Positions 17,657 through 27,200 of a stretch of DNA of 64,000 bases are shown here, in pieces; positions within the stretch are counted from its first letter, which is position 1; every line of letters begins with the position of its first letter. Made by a program: the position numbers and the translations under genes. This DNA comes from Streptomyces roseofulvus (GTDB lineage Bacteria; Actinomycetota; Actinomycetes; Streptomycetales; Streptomycetaceae): positions 2,356,001-2,420,000 of the forward strand of contig NZ_BAAAWE010000001.1 of assembly GCF_039534915.1 (NCBI RefSeq), written 5' to 3'. The notes beneath the pieces were generated by a model. It worked only from the letters and a program-made list of their open reading frames with translations. It was not told the DNA's origin and searched no databases.

Positions 17657-17863
17657 TACTGGACGCTATTTGGGGTCGCGCGGGGAGGGTGCCCAACGCG
17701 CCGTCCGAGTCCCCGAAGGGGTGGACCCAGGGGTTCCGGGGAGCCGCCGGAAGCGCCCGTTCGGGGGTCTGGCGGCCGGGGGCGGCGGCGATCTGACGCG
17801 CGCTCACCCGCGGCGCGGGGCGCCGGGCGCGGCGCGGTCCCGGCAGGGGCCTACCGTGGTCGG

Positions 17864-19246
17864 ATGCCGTACTTCGACGCCGCGTCCGCCGCTCCCCTCC
17901 ACCCCGTCGCCCGTCAGGCGCTGCTCGCCGCCCTCGACGAGGGGTGGGCCGACCCGGCCCGGCTGTACCGGGAGGGACGGCGGGCCCGGCGGCTGCTCGA
18001 CGCGGCGCGGGAGGCGGCGGCGGAGGCGGTGGGCTGTCGCCCCGACGAACTCGTCTTCACCCCTTCGGGGACGCGCGCGGTGCACTCGGGCGTGTCGGGG
18101 GCGCTCGCCGGGCGCCGGCGGGTGGGCGGCCGGCTGGTCGTCTCGGCCGTCGAGCACTCCTCGGTGCTGCACGCCGGCGAGGCGCACGCGGCGGCCGGCG
18201 GGACGGTGACGGAGGTTCCGGTCGGCCGGACCGGCGCGGTGGACCCGGAGGTCTTCGCGGCCGAGCTCGGCGAGGGGGTCGCGCTCGCGTGCCTCCAGTC
18301 CGCCAACCACGAGGTCGGCACGGAGCAGCCGGTGGCCGAGGTCGCGGCCGCCTGCCGGGCGGCCGGGGTGCCGCTGCTGGTGGACGCGGCGCAGTCGCTG
18401 GGCTGGGGGCCGGTGCCGGAGGGCTGGTCGCTGCTGACGGCGAGCGCGCACAAGTGGGGCGGGCCGGCGGGGGTCGGGCTGCTCGCGGTCCGGAAGGGCG
18501 TGCGGTTCGCGCCGCAAGGCCCGTCCGACGAGCGGGAGTCGGGCCGCGCTCCCGGCTTCGAGAACCTGCCGGCGATCGTCGCGGCGGCGGCCTCGCTGCG
18601 GGCGGTACGGGCCGAGGCGGCGGCGGAGGACGCCCGGCTGCGGGGCCTCGTGGACCGGATCCGGGCGCGGGTGCCGGAGCTGGTGCCGGACGTGGAGGTG
18701 GTGGGCGATCCGGTGCGGCGGCTCCCCCACGTCGTCACCTTCTCCTGCCTGTACGTCGACGGGGAGACCCTGCTGTCGGAACTGGACCGGGAGGGATTCT
18801 CCGTTTCGTCCGGTTCGTCGTGCACCAGCTCGACGCTGACGCCCAGCCATGTGCTCCGCGCGATGGGGGTGCTGAGCGAGGGGAACGTCCGGGTCTCGCT
18901 GCCGGCCGGCACGGAGGCGGCGGACGTCGACCGCTTCCTGGCGGTGCTGCCCGGGGTCGTGGCGTCGGTACGGGACCGGCTGGGCGCGCCCGCCGCGGCG
19001 GCGCCCGCGCCGGGGGGCGGCGACCTGGTGGTGGACGCGCGGGGGAAGCGGTGCCCGATCCCGGTCATCGAGCTGGCGAAGGTGTTCGGGTCGGTGCGGG
19101 TGGGGGGGACGGTGACGGTGCTCTCGGACGACGAGGCGGCGCGGCTGGACATTCCGGCGTGGTGCGAGATGCGGGGCCAGGAGTACGTGGGCGAGTCCCC
19201 CGCGACCGACGGCGGCCACGCCTACGTCGTCCGCCGCACCTCCTGA
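17864..19246 (+). CDS. Cysteine desulfurase fused to a TusA-like sulfur carrier
   Basis: The product is 460 aa. The NifS/IscS-like domain covers about residues 1-375, with PLP lysine K197 (TASAHKWGGPAGVG), SANHEVGTEQP and catalytic C320 (SGSSCTSSTLTPSH). A short Ala/Pro linker leads to a TusA domain, about 385-460, with the conserved Cys C397 in RGKRCPIPVIEL. The fusion would let persulfide pass directly from desulfurase to carrier for tRNA thiolation, cofactor or Fe-S synthesis. There is no Shine-Dalgarno; TACCGT (17852-17857) ends 6 nt before the ATG, so it is probably leaderless. Confidence 0.92.
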   Translation: MPYFDAASAAPLHPVARQALLAALDEGWADPARLYREGRRARRLLDAAREAAAEAVGCRPDELVFTPSGTRAVHSGVSGALAGRRRVGGRLVVSAVEHSSVLHAGEAHAAAGGTVTEVPVGRTGAVDPEVFAAELGEGVALACLQSANHEVGTEQPVAEVAAACRAAGVPLLVDAAQSLGWGPVPEGWSLLTASAHKWGGPAGVGLLAVRKGVRFAPQGPSDERESGRAPGFENLPAIVAAAASLRAVRAEAAAEDARLRGLVDRIRARVPELVPDVEVVGDPVRRLPHVVTFSCLYVDGETLLSELDREGFSVSSGSSCTSSTLTPSHVLRAMGVLSEGNVRVSLPAGTEAADVDRFLAVLPGVVASVRDRLGAPAAAAPAPGGGDLVVDARGKRCPIPVIELAKVFGSVRVGGTVTVLSDDEAARLDIPAWCEMRGQEYVGESPATDGGHAYVVRRTS

Positions 19247-19251
19247 CCCCC

Positions 19252-19328
19252 GGGCCATCGTTCCGCTGGGGCGGTGCCCTCCCCTGGGCCCGGCGCCGGC
19301 GCCGCTCCGTTGTGGGCGATCGTTCCGC
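19252..19328. repeat. Two copies of a GGGC(C/G)ATCGTTCCGC intergenic motif
   Basis: GGGCCATCGTTCCGC (19252-19266) and GGGCGATCGTTCCGC (19314-19328) lie 62 bp apart as direct repeats, each followed by a GGTGCC-containing segment. The 251-bp gap between the desulfurase and the kinase holds no gene. Similar motifs recur in streptomycete intergenic DNA (from memory). Confidence 0.5.
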
Positions 19329-19497
19329 GGTGCCTCCGCGCCCCGAGCCCGGACCCGCACCACATGTGCGCCGTGCACGGGGTGCGGGTTCAGGCGCAGA
19401 AGCCTGGGCCCGGCGGAAGGGCGCCGTTCCGTGTGCCCACACGGAGGCCCGCGGAAGGCGCCGCCCAGGGGCTGGGGCCGGGCGGGAGCCGGGGGGG

Positions 19498-20472
19498 TCA
19501 GGTGAGGTGGGTGTGGACCTGGGTGGCGGCTTCTTCGCCGTACGCCTTGGTGAAGCGGTCCATGAAGTGCGCGCGCCGCAGCGTGTACTCCTGCGTGCCC
19601 AGCGTCTCGATGACCAGCGTCGCCAGCATGCAGCCGACCTGCGCCGCCCGCTCCAGGCCGACGCCCCACGACAGGCCCGTGAGGAAGCCCGCGCGGAAGG
19701 CGTCGCCGACGCCGGTGGGGTCGACCTTGGCCTCCTCCTCGGGGCAGGCGACCTCGATCGCCGGCTCCCCCGCGCGCTCGATGCGGACGCCGCGCGAGCC
19801 GAGGGTGGTGACGCGGTGGCCGACGCGGGACAGGATCTCCTCGTCGGTCCAGCCGGTCTTCGACTCGATGAGGCCCTTCTCGTACTCGTTGGAGAAGAGG
19901 TAGGTGGCGCCGTCGAGGAGGAGACGGATCTCCTCGCCGTCCATGCGGGCGATCTGCTGGGAGAAGTCGGCGGCGAAGGGGATCTCCCGGGCCTTGCACT
20001 CCTCGGTGTGGCGCAGCATCGCCTCGGGGTCGTCGGCGCCGATGAGGACGAGGTCGAGCCCGCCGACGCGGTCGGCGACGGCCTTGAGCTCGATGAGGCG
20101 GGCCTCGCTCATGGCGCCGGTGTAGAAGGACCCGATCTGGTTGTGGTCCTTGTCCGTGGTGCAGACGAAGCGCGCGGTGTGCAGGACCTCGGAGATGCGG
20201 ACCGAGCCGGTGTCGACGCCGTGGCGGTCGAGCCAGGCGCGGTACTCGTCGAAGTCGTAGCCGGCCGCGCCGACGAGGATCGGGTTGCCGCCGAGCTGGC
20301 CCATGCCGAAGCAGATGTTCGGGCCGACGCCGCCGCGGCGGACGTCGAGGTTGTCGACCAGGAAGGAGAGGGACACCGTGTGGAGCTGGTCGGCCACCAG
20401 CTGGTCGGCGAACCGGCCGGGGAAGGTCATGAGGTGGTCGGTGGCGATGGAGCCGGTGACTGCGATACGCAC
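19498..20472 (-). CDS. adoK: PfkB-family carbohydrate/adenosine kinase
   Basis: The product is 324 aa. The GTG at 20472 was chosen because AGGAG lies upstream. It starts VRIAVTGSIATDHLMTFPGRF, and the ribokinase signature DPTGVGDAFRAGFLTG includes catalytic D257. From memory the N-terminal and C-terminal segments match the mycobacterial adenosine kinase next to ctaC and erpA (Rv2202c) closely, which suggests adenosine to AMP salvage. Other sugar or nucleoside substrates cannot be excluded from sequence. The neighbouring erpA supports the synteny. Confidence 0.85.
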   Translation of the reverse strand: MRIAVTGSIATDHLMTFPGRFADQLVADQLHTVSLSFLVDNLDVRRGGVGPNICFGMGQLGGNPILVGAAGYDFDEYRAWLDRHGVDTGSVRISEVLHTARFVCTTDKDHNQIGSFYTGAMSEARLIELKAVADRVGGLDLVLIGADDPEAMLRHTEECKAREIPFAADFSQQIARMDGEEIRLLLDGATYLFSNEYEKGLIESKTGWTDEEILSRVGHRVTTLGSRGVRIERAGEPAIEVACPEEEAKVDPTGVGDAFRAGFLTGLSWGVGLERAAQVGCMLATLVIETLGTQEYTLRRAHFMDRFTKAYGEEAATQVHTHLT

Positions 20473-20602
20473 GGCTGGGCGCTCCTGCGGGTGAAGGGTG
20501 ATGACTATCCACGGTATCCGGTGGCGGGACCGCTGCCGAACAGTGGAAACTACCCCAGAGTAGGGCTTTTCTCCGGAGGCTGGTGGTGCATACGGTGCGC
20601 CC

Positions 20603-20809
20603 ATGACCACGTACCCCGCTCCGCGCGAGCGACACGAGTCCGAACTGAGCCTCGCCGAGCTGCGCGGCGCCAGTGCCCGGATGGTCCCGCACTGGGTGAC
20701 GCCGGCCGGTCCGGCACCCGCCCCGGTCTCCCCGTCCTCGATCCTCGGGGTGGTCGTCCCGGACGCCTCGGCGCGGCTGATCGCCGCCACCGCCGAGTAC
20801 GGCGGCTGA
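20603..20809 (+). CDS. Small hypothetical protein
   Basis: The product is 68 aa with no recognised domain. It is soluble with a Pro-rich middle, and ends LIAATAEYGG. TACGGT (20591-20596) ends 6 nt before the ATG, a leaderless-promoter arrangement, which is the main support besides third-position GC bias. It is followed 66 bp later by the secreted hypothetical gene on the same strand. Confidence 0.6.
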   Translation: MTTYPAPRERHESELSLAELRGASARMVPHWVTPAGPAPAPVSPSSILGVVVPDASARLIAATAEYGG

Positions 20810-20875
20810 CGGACGGAACCGACCGCGCCCCCGCCCCGTCCCACCGGTGTCCGATCGACACGAGGGAGCGTTGCG

Positions 20876-22324
20876 GTGAGCGGTACGGAGAGCGGACACG
20901 GCCGGCGGGCCGCGCTCGTCGCCACGGTGGCGGCGGGTGTGCTGCTGGCCGGTGGCGGCGGGTTGTATCTGACCGCCTCGGGCGACGAGGGGGCGGAGGC
21001 CGCCTCGCGGGCCGCGGGCGCGCCCGCACCGCCGCCCCTGCGGCTCGGGGGCGGGAGCGGCGGTACGGGCCCGGACGCGGGGATCGCGCCGGGTGAACCC
21101 GACCCGGGCGGCGGCCCGAGCGGGACGGTCTACAGAGCCGAGGGCCCACTCCCCCAGGGGCCCTCGTCGGCCGCGGTCCACCGGCCGGAGGGCCTGGTCA
21201 CCTCGGAGGAGGTGGCCAGGCTGGCCGCGGTGCTCGGGGTCGAGGGGCGTCCGGTGCTGGTCGGCGACGTGTGGACGATCCGGCCCGAGAAGGACGGCCG
21301 GGGGCCGCGCCTCGACGTCGCGCGGCAGGCGCCGGGGAACTGGACGTACTCCTGGTACGACGGCGGCCCGGTGGGCGACACCTGCCTGAAGGGCAAGGAG
21401 TGCCCGCTGCCGGGCGAGCCGAAGCCGCCGTCCGGGGGCGGCCCGGTGAGCGAGGCGGCGGCGCGGGCGGCGGCGGCCCCGGTGCTGAAGGTGCTGGGCC
21501 AGGACGACGCCAAGGTGTCGGCGACGCAGGTGATGAACGGCTCGGTGCGGGTGGTGAACGCCGATCCGGTGGTCGGCGGGCTGCCGACGTACGGCTGGTC
21601 GACGGGGCTGCACATCGGTCCGGACGGGCGGCCGGTCGCGGGCAGCGGGACGCTGAAGGAGCCGGCGCGGGGCGAGACGTACCCGGTGGTGTCGGCGGAG
21701 CGGGCGCTGGCGCGGCTGAACGAGGAGTCGAAGGGCACGGGCCCCATCGGGATCGGCGGCTGCGCCACGGATCCGCCGGCCACGGAGCCGGACGGCGGGT
21801 CCGGGAAGGACGCGCCCTGCCAGACCATCGTGGACATGGCCCCGCCGCGCGAGGTGCCGGTGACGAGTGGGGTGCTCGGCCTCGCCGCCACGGAGACGGC
21901 GGACGGGCGGGCGCTCGTGCCGACCTGGCTGTTCACGGCCGATCCGGCGGACTCGGCGCCGTACACGGTGACCTCGACGGCGGTGGCGCCGGAGTATCTG
22001 GTGCCGCCGGCGAAGCCGTCCCCGGAGCCCACGCCGGATCCCTCCGAGGGTACGGCGCCGGTGCGGCGGATCGAGTCGTTCACGGTCGAGCCGGACGGGC
22101 GGACGCTGGCGCTGACCTTCTGGGGCGGGGTGTGCCACACGTACACGCCGCACGCCGTGGAGGACCCGCGGCAGGTGCGGGTGCGGATCGAGGAGAAGTC
22201 CAAGGGCGGTCAGGCCTGCATCCTCGTCGCCAAGGAGATCACCGTGAAGGTGACGCTTCAGGCGCCGCTGGGCGACCGGCCGGTGGTCGACGCGGCGAGC
22301 GGTGAGGCCGTGCCGCGGCGGTAG
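20876..22324 (+). CDS. Membrane-anchored extracytoplasmic protein of unknown function
   Basis: The product is 482 aa, GTG start with GAGGGAGC upstream. A short cytosolic segment (GHGRR) is followed by one membrane helix, about residues 13-32. A long Gly/Pro/Ala-rich extracellular part follows, with two Cys pairs (DTCLKGKEC near 180, and GGCATDPP...APCQT near 300) and a final region with one Cys in GGVCHTYTP and another in GGQACIL. These suggest disulfides outside the cell. No family is recognised. It converges with erpA across a terminator. Confidence 0.75.
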   Translation: MSGTESGHGRRAALVATVAAGVLLAGGGGLYLTASGDEGAEAASRAAGAPAPPPLRLGGGSGGTGPDAGIAPGEPDPGGGPSGTVYRAEGPLPQGPSSAAVHRPEGLVTSEEVARLAAVLGVEGRPVLVGDVWTIRPEKDGRGPRLDVARQAPGNWTYSWYDGGPVGDTCLKGKECPLPGEPKPPSGGGPVSEAAARAAAAPVLKVLGQDDAKVSATQVMNGSVRVVNADPVVGGLPTYGWSTGLHIGPDGRPVAGSGTLKEPARGETYPVVSAERALARLNEESKGTGPIGIGGCATDPPATEPDGGSGKDAPCQTIVDMAPPREVPVTSGVLGLAATETADGRALVPTWLFTADPADSAPYTVTSTAVAPEYLVPPAKPSPEPTPDPSEGTAPVRRIESFTVEPDGRTLALTFWGGVCHTYTPHAVEDPRQVRVRIEEKSKGGQACILVAKEITVKVTLQAPLGDRPVVDAASGEAVPRR

Positions 22325-22342
22325 AGGCCGGGGGAACGCGGC

Positions 22343-22384
22343 AGGGCGGTGGTCCGGGAGGTCGGTCTCCCGGGCCACCGCCCT
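22343..22384. terminator. Bidirectional terminator before erpA
   Basis: AGGGCGGTGG and CTCCCGG-containing arms pair over about 17 bp with one bulge around a short GTCGGT loop, between the convergent secreted protein gene and erpA. Confidence 0.8.
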
Positions 22385-22406
22385 GGTCTGTGGCGGGCGC
22401 CGCTCT

Positions 22407-22763
22407 TTAGCTGAACGAGTCGCCGCAGGCGCAGGAGCCGGTCGCGTTCGGGTTGTCGATCGTGAAGCCCTGCTTCTCGATGGTGTCGACGAAGTCGATG
22501 GAGGCGCCGCCCAGGTAGGGGGCGCTCATGCGGTCGGTGACGACCTTGACACCGTCGAAGTCCTTGACGACGTCACCGTCGAGCGAGCGCTCGTCGAAGA
22601 ACAGCTGGTAGCGCAGGCCGGAGCAGCCACCGGGCTGGACGGCGACGCGCAGCGCCAGGTCGTCGCGACCCTCCTGCTCCAGCAGAGCCCTGACCTTGGC
22701 CGCGGCGGCGTCGGTGACGATGATGCCGTCGGTGACGGTGCCGGTCTCGTCCGATACGGACAT
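22407..22763 (-). CDS. erpA: Iron-sulfur cluster insertion protein (HesB/IscA/ErpA type)
   Basis: The product is 118 aa. The three conserved cluster-binding Cys lie in PGGCSGLRYQ and the C-terminal SCACGDSFS. A-type carriers deliver Fe-S clusters to target apoproteins. It is near an adenosine-kinase-like gene and the cytochrome oxidase genes, as in mycobacteria, and divergent from nadA, whose product needs a [4Fe-4S] cluster. Confidence 0.95.
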   Translation of the reverse strand: MSVSDETGTVTDGIIVTDAAAAKVRALLEQEGRDDLALRVAVQPGGCSGLRYQLFFDERSLDGDVVKDFDGVKVVTDRMSAPYLGGASIDFVDTIEKQGFTIDNPNATGSCACGDSFS

Positions 22764-22927
22764 CTACATCTCTCCCGGGTTGTACGGAGACTGCTTGCCG
22801 ACGGTTGCAACCGACGGTGTCCCGGATTCATTCCGGGTCGGGTGGGATTTCCCTCCTTCATGCTCGCACACCGCGCGCCGAGACGCGGAGGGCGAATTCG
22901 TCACATCGACACTATGGCCATCGTCAG

Positions 22928-22962
22928 AATGACGTGAAGGGGTTATGATAGATAGCGTCATT
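22928..22962. promoter_or_regulatory. Inverted repeat around the putative nadA -10 element
   Basis: AATGACG (22928-22934) and CGTCATT (22956-22962) form a perfect 7-bp inverted repeat with a 21-bp spacer holding TATGAT (22944-22949), a likely -10 hexamer. It is a candidate operator for control of NAD synthesis; the regulator is not identified. Confidence 0.45.
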
Positions 22963-22998
22963 TAGACGAAAAGGTTCCCCGAAGAAAGGGTGCGTGAC

Positions 22999-24180
22999 GT
23001 GACCACCGCCCAGACCCCCCTGGACGTCCAGCCGACGCCGCTCGCCCTGCTGCTGCTCGGCCGCGAGGCCGACCCCAAGAGCGAGCGCGGCGTGGAGTGT
23101 CCCGGCGATCTGCCGTCGCCCTCCGACCCCGACCTGGTGGAGCGTGCGCGCGCGGCCAAGGAGAAGCTCGGGGACAAGGTCTTCGTCCTCGGCCACCACT
23201 ACCAGCGCGACGAGGTCATCCAGTTCGCCGACGTCACCGGCGACTCCTTCAAGCTCGCGCGTGACGCCGCCGCCAAGCCGGAGGCCGAGTACATCGTCTT
23301 CTGCGGTGTGCACTTCATGGCCGAGTCGGCCGACATCCTCACCGGCGACGACCAGAAGGTCGTCCTGCCGGACCTCGCGGCCGGCTGCTCGATGGCCGAC
23401 ATGGCCACCGGCGAGCAGGTCGCCGAGTGCTGGGACGTGCTGACCGAGGCCGGGATCGCCGAGCAGGTGGTGCCCGTCTCGTACATGAACTCCTCGGCCG
23501 ACATCAAGGCGTTCACCGGCAAGCACGGCGGCACGATCTGCACCTCGTCCAACGCCGAGCGGGCCCTGAACTGGGCCTTCGAGCAGGGCGAGAAGGTGCT
23601 GTTCCTGCCCGACCAGCACCTGGGCCGCAACACCGCCGTCCGCGACATGGGCATGTCCCTCGACGACTGCGTGGTCTACAACCCGCACAAGCCGAACGGC
23701 GGGCTCACCACCGAGCAGCTGCGCGCCGCGAAGATGATCCTGTGGCGGGGTCACTGCTCGGTGCACGGCCGCTTCTCGCTGGAGTCGGTCGAGGACGTGC
23801 GCGCCCGGATCCCCGGCGTGAACGTGCTGGTCCACCCGGAGTGCAAGCACGAGGTCGTGGCCGCCGCGGACTACGTGGGCTCGACCGAGTACATCATCAA
23901 CACCCTGGAGGCGGCCCCGGCCGGCTCCAAGTGGGCCATCGGCACGGAGCTGAACCTGGTCCGCCGACTGGCGAATCGTTACGCCGACCAGGGCAAGGAG
24001 ATCGTCTTCCTCGACAAGACGGTCTGCTTCTGCTCGACCATGAACCGGATCGACCTGCCGCACCTGGTGTGGGCGCTGGAGTCGCTGGCCGAGGGCAACC
24101 TGGTCAACCGGATCGAGGTCGACAAGGAGACGGAGGCGTTCGCGAAGCTGGCGCTGGAGCGGATGCTGGCGCTGCCGTAG
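22999..24180 (+). CDS. nadA: Quinolinate synthase
   Basis: The product is 393 aa. It condenses iminoaspartate with dihydroxyacetone phosphate to quinolinate, using a [4Fe-4S] cluster. Motifs are VFVLGHHYQRDEVIQFADV, VFCGVHFMAESADIL, MILWRGHCSVHGRF, VHPECKHEVV and VCFCSTMNRIDLPHL, with the cluster Cys in the CG, PEC and CFC segments. The GTG at 22999 is preferred because AAAGGG lies 8 nt upstream; an in-frame GTG at 22990 is possible. No nadB or nadC is adjacent. Confidence 0.95.
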   Translation: MTTAQTPLDVQPTPLALLLLGREADPKSERGVECPGDLPSPSDPDLVERARAAKEKLGDKVFVLGHHYQRDEVIQFADVTGDSFKLARDAAAKPEAEYIVFCGVHFMAESADILTGDDQKVVLPDLAAGCSMADMATGEQVAECWDVLTEAGIAEQVVPVSYMNSSADIKAFTGKHGGTICTSSNAERALNWAFEQGEKVLFLPDQHLGRNTAVRDMGMSLDDCVVYNPHKPNGGLTTEQLRAAKMILWRGHCSVHGRFSLESVEDVRARIPGVNVLVHPECKHEVVAAADYVGSTEYIINTLEAAPAGSKWAIGTELNLVRRLANRYADQGKEIVFLDKTVCFCSTMNRIDLPHLVWALESLAEGNLVNRIEVDKETEAFAKLALERMLALP

Positions 24181-24234
24181 CGGTTCTCCGGGGCACCTCC
24201 CCCGGTACCGCGCCGTACTCCGGTACGTACGCCG

Positions 24235-24267
24235 AAGGGGCGCCCCCACACCGTGGGGGCGCCCCTT
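24235..24267. terminator. Bidirectional terminator between nadA and the RND gene
   Basis: AAGGGGCGCCCCCAC and its complement form a perfect 15-bp stem with a tiny loop, between convergent genes. Confidence 0.85.
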
Positions 24268-24275
24268 CGTCCGTG

Positions 24276-27200
24276 CTACGCGTTCACCGGCTCCTTCTGC
24301 TGCGGCGGGACCTGGGCGTCGCCGCCCGCCGCCTTCGCCGCCTTCTTCGCCGCACGGCGCTCCTTGCGGAGCTCCACCATCGCGTAGAGCGTCGGGACGA
24401 GAAGGAGGGTCAGCAGGGTCGACGTGATCAGACCGCCGATCACCACCACGGCGAGCGGCTGGGCGATGAAGCCGCCCTCGCCGGTGATGCCGAGGGCCAT
24501 CGGCAGCAGGGCGAAGATGGTCGCCAGGGCGGTCATCAGGATCGGGCGGAGCCGGTGCCGGCCGCCCTCGATCACCGCGTCGACGACCCCGTACCCCTGG
24601 GCCCGGTACTGGTTGATCAGGTCGATCAGGACGATCGCGTTGGTCACCACGATGCCGATGAGCATCAGCATGCCGATCATCGCCGGGACGCCCATCGCGG
24701 TGCCGGTGACGACCAGCAGGCCGATGGCGCCGGTGGCGGCGAACGGGATGGAGACCAGCAGGATCAGCGGCTGGACCAGCGACTTGAAGGTCGCGACCAG
24801 CAGCATGAAGACGATCGCGACGGCCGCGAGCATCGCCAGGAAGAGGTTGGCGAACGCCTCGGTCTGGTCCTCGGAGACGCCGCCGATGGAGGCGGAGGCG
24901 CCCTCGGGCAGGTCGAGCGCGTCGATCTTCGACTGGAGCGCGGTGCCGACGGCGCCGGTGTTGTCCGTGGTCGGCTTGGCCGTGATCGTCGCCGCGCGGG
25001 CGCCGTCGATCCGGGTCATCGAGACCGGGCCGGGGACGAGCTCCACGGTGGCGATGTCACCGAGCTTCACCGGGCCGAGCGGCAGCGCCTTCAGCTGGGC
25101 GAGCGTGGTGGCCGGGGCCGCCGAGGTGATGAGGATGTCGCGCTCGGCGTCGTCGAGGGTGGCCTTGCCGGCCGGGGTGCCGCGGACGGCCTGGGCGACG
25201 ACCATGCCGAGGGTGGTGGCGTCGAAGCCGGCGTCGGCCGCCTTCGCGTTGGCCTTCACGGAGACCCGCGGGACCGACTGGGAGAGGTCGCTCTGGACGT
25301 CGGTGACGTCCTTCAGCTCCGCGACCGCCTTCTGGACCTGCTCGGATGCCTTCTGGAGCAGCTCGCGGTCGCCGGCCTTCACCACGACGCTGAGGTCCTG
25401 GGCGGCGAAGCCGTCACCGGCGGAGATGGAGGTGTCGCCGACGCCGTCCAGCTTGCCGAGGCCCGACTCGATGGCGTCGCGGGTCTTCTCGTACGAGGCG
25501 GACTCCTCCAGGGTGACCTGGAAGGACGCCTGGTTGGCGCCGGTGCCGCCGCCGAAGGCCGCCATGAAGCCGGAGGAGCCGACGGTGACCTGGTAGTCCT
25601 TGACGCCCTCGGTCTCCGCGAGGACCTTCTCGATCTTCTTCGCGGCCTCGTCGGAGGCGTCCAGGCTGGTGCCGGCGGCCAGCTTCTGCTTGACCGTCAG
25701 GACCGGCTGGTCACCCTGGTCGAAGAAGTTGGTCTTCAACAGCGGCGCCATGCCGAAGGTGACGACCAGGACGACGAGGGCGAGGGCGACGCTGGTGAGG
25801 CGGCGGCGGGTGGCGAACCGCAGCACCGGCACGTAGGCGCGCTGGAGGCGGCTCTTCGCCTCCTTCTCCTCGGCGACCCTGCGGGCCTCGTCCGGGTCCT
25901 CCGAGGTGCCCTTGGGGGCGCGGAGGAACCAGTACGAGAGCACCGGGACGACCGTCAGCGAGACCAGCAGCGAGGCCAGCAGGGCGGCCGTCACGGTGAG
26001 GCTGAAGGAGCCGAACAGCTCGCCGACCATGCCGCCGACCAGGCCGATCGGCAGGAAGACGGCGACGGTGGTGAGGGTGGAGGAGGTGACCGCGCCGGCC
26101 ACCTCCTTGACCGCCGTGATGATCGCGGACTGGCGGTCCTCGCCGTAGCCGAGGTGGCGCTTGATGTTCTCCAGGACCACGATCGAGTCGTCGACGACCC
26201 GGCCGATGGCGATGGTGAGCGCGCCGAGCGTCAGCACGTTGAGGGAGAGGTCGCGGGTCCACAGCACGATCAGGGCGAGGACCACCGAGAGCGGGATGGA
26301 GACCGCGGTGACCAGGGTCGAGCGGATCGAGGCGAGGAAGACCAGGATCACCAGGACGGCCATGACGAGGCCGAGGGCGCCCTCGGTGGTGAGGCCGGAG
26401 ATCGACTTGGCGACGGCCGGGCCCTGGTCGGAGACGACGGTCAGCTCGGCGCCCGCGCCCAGCTGCTTCCGCAGCTCGGGCAGCTTCTCCTCGACGGCCT
26501 CGGAGATGGCGACGGCGCTGCCGTCCTTGTCCATGGTGGCCATGACGGCGAGGCTGGGCTTGCCGTTGGTGCGGGTCAGCGAGACCCGCGCGGACTCCTC
26601 CTGCTTCACGGTGGCGATGTCGCCCAGCCGGACCGCCTTGCCCTGGGCGGGCTTGACGCGCAGGTCCTGGATCTGCTGGAGCGAGGTGAAGCCGCCGCCG
26701 ACCTGGACGGTACGGCTCTTGCCGGCCTCGGAGAAGGAGCCGGCGGGCAGGGCGGCACCGCCGTTCTGGAGGGCCTGAACGAGGTTCATCGAGGTCAGGC
26801 CGGCCGCGGCGAGCTTGCGCGGGTCGGGGGTGACGGAGACCTGGAGGTCCTGGACGCCGTCGACGCTGACCTGGCCGACGCCGTCGATGTCCTCCAGGGC
26901 GGGGACGACGGTCCGCTCCAGCTGGTCGGCGAGGGCCTGTTGGTCCTTGTCGGAGGTGGCGGCGAGGACGACGGTCGGGATGTCGTCGGTGGAGCCGGCC
27001 ACGACCTGCGGGTCGACCGTGTCGGGCAGCATCGCCCGGGCCCGGTTGACGGCCTGCTGGACGTCGGCGACCAGCTGCTTGGTGGACTCGTCGCCGTAGT
27101 CGAAGGAGGCCATGATGACGGCGCTGCCCTCGGAGGCGGTGGACGTGATGCCCTTGAGGCCGTCGACGGCCTTGAGGTTGTTCTCCAGGGGCTCGACGAC

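Noticed and set aside
17804..22378. A 1524-codon minus-strand open frame opposite the desulfurase, kinase and secreted-protein genes
   Set aside because: It is a shadow frame across several real genes, Arg/Pro-rich with no recognisable family.
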